Assembly (NCBI RefSeq): GCF_000295955.2
Contig: NZ_ALXE01000039.1
Coordinates: 1 to 64,000 of the forward strand
From: Pantoea sp. A4
GTDB taxonomy: Bacteria; Pseudomonadota; Gammaproteobacteria; Enterobacterales; Enterobacteriaceae
Direction of reading: 5' to 3'
DNA: 64,000 nucleotides
Shown here: positions 63,938 to 64,000 of the stretch, piece by piece
How the letters are laid out: the number at the start of each line of letters is the position of its first letter
Position numbering within the stretch: the first letter of the stretch is position 1
Program-made: the position numbers and the translations under genes
Notes under the pieces: generated by a model
Seen by the model: only the letters and a program-made list of their open reading frames with translations
The model's database searches: none
Told to the model about the DNA's origin: nothing

Positions 63938-64000
63938 AGACACTTTTACTGTGCCAGAAAGTGCCAGCAGAAAGCGTGCGGTTTGCTACGGCTCTACAGC

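Overview
The window looks like an accessory-rich stretch of an enterobacterial chromosome, most likely Erwiniaceae (Pantoea/Erwinia type). This is inferred from a YlaC-like protein, a membrane-bound gluconate dehydrogenase next to a ketogluconate-type locus, and QorB/YtfH-, COG0523- and BacA/UppP-like genes. I see no rRNA, tRNA, CRISPR array, phage integrase or conjugation gene. Two textures alternate: GC-richer metabolic operons and AT-rich islands with defence, toxin-antitoxin and transposon material.

1-6.6 kb, accessory: an AbiE-type toxin-antitoxin pair lies between two copies of a 20-bp direct repeat, the right copy overlapping the 3' end of a small membrane-protein gene. A complete IS1182-family element (18-bp inverted repeats, 4-bp target duplication) follows, then an AT-rich orphan gene with a possible PD-(D/E)XK core.

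6.6-14.5 kb: a decayed IS21 istA and an IS3-type orfB tail bracket a GC-rich operon: flavin amine oxidase, substrate-binding protein, permease, ATPase, FMN/Fe-S/FAD reductase, second binding protein. It reads as import and oxidative breakdown of an N-methylated or similar amino acid.

14.6-22.1 kb: a solitary Cas2-like gene and a small ORF, then a GntR-type regulator divergent from a taurine/sulfonate/nitrate-type ABC transporter ending in a DUF3604 protein, and a GNAT acetyltransferase.

22.4-27.7 kb, a second AT-rich island: an ATPase plus HNH nuclease pair resembling Septu (PtuA/PtuB), without a reverse transcriptase; small and broken genes; and a convergent RES-domain toxin and DNA-binding antitoxin with a clear promoter/operator.

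28-53.3 kb, mostly metabolic: MBL hydrolase, GlxA-type regulator, NTF2-like protein, MocR regulator, YlaC, Ntn hydrolase, BacA-like phosphatase, COG0523 metallochaperone with a Zur-like box, KDPG aldolase, DoxX, an OYE/MDR/VOC operon with a LysR regulator, and a gluconate/ketogluconate locus (MFS transporter, 2-ketoacid reductase, GntR-like LacI regulator, YhcH, three-subunit gluconate dehydrogenase with a GntR-type operator). qorB and its HxlR regulator follow, then a frameshifted LysE exporter.

53.5-64 kb: an IS630 remnant and gene fragments lead to a giant gene of about 2,056 codons, interrupted by a single in-frame TAA at 59033-59035. I recognise no family for it. The end holds a GNAT, a BrnT-like fragment, an HdeD-like membrane protein fused to an apparent papain-fold domain, and a cupin.
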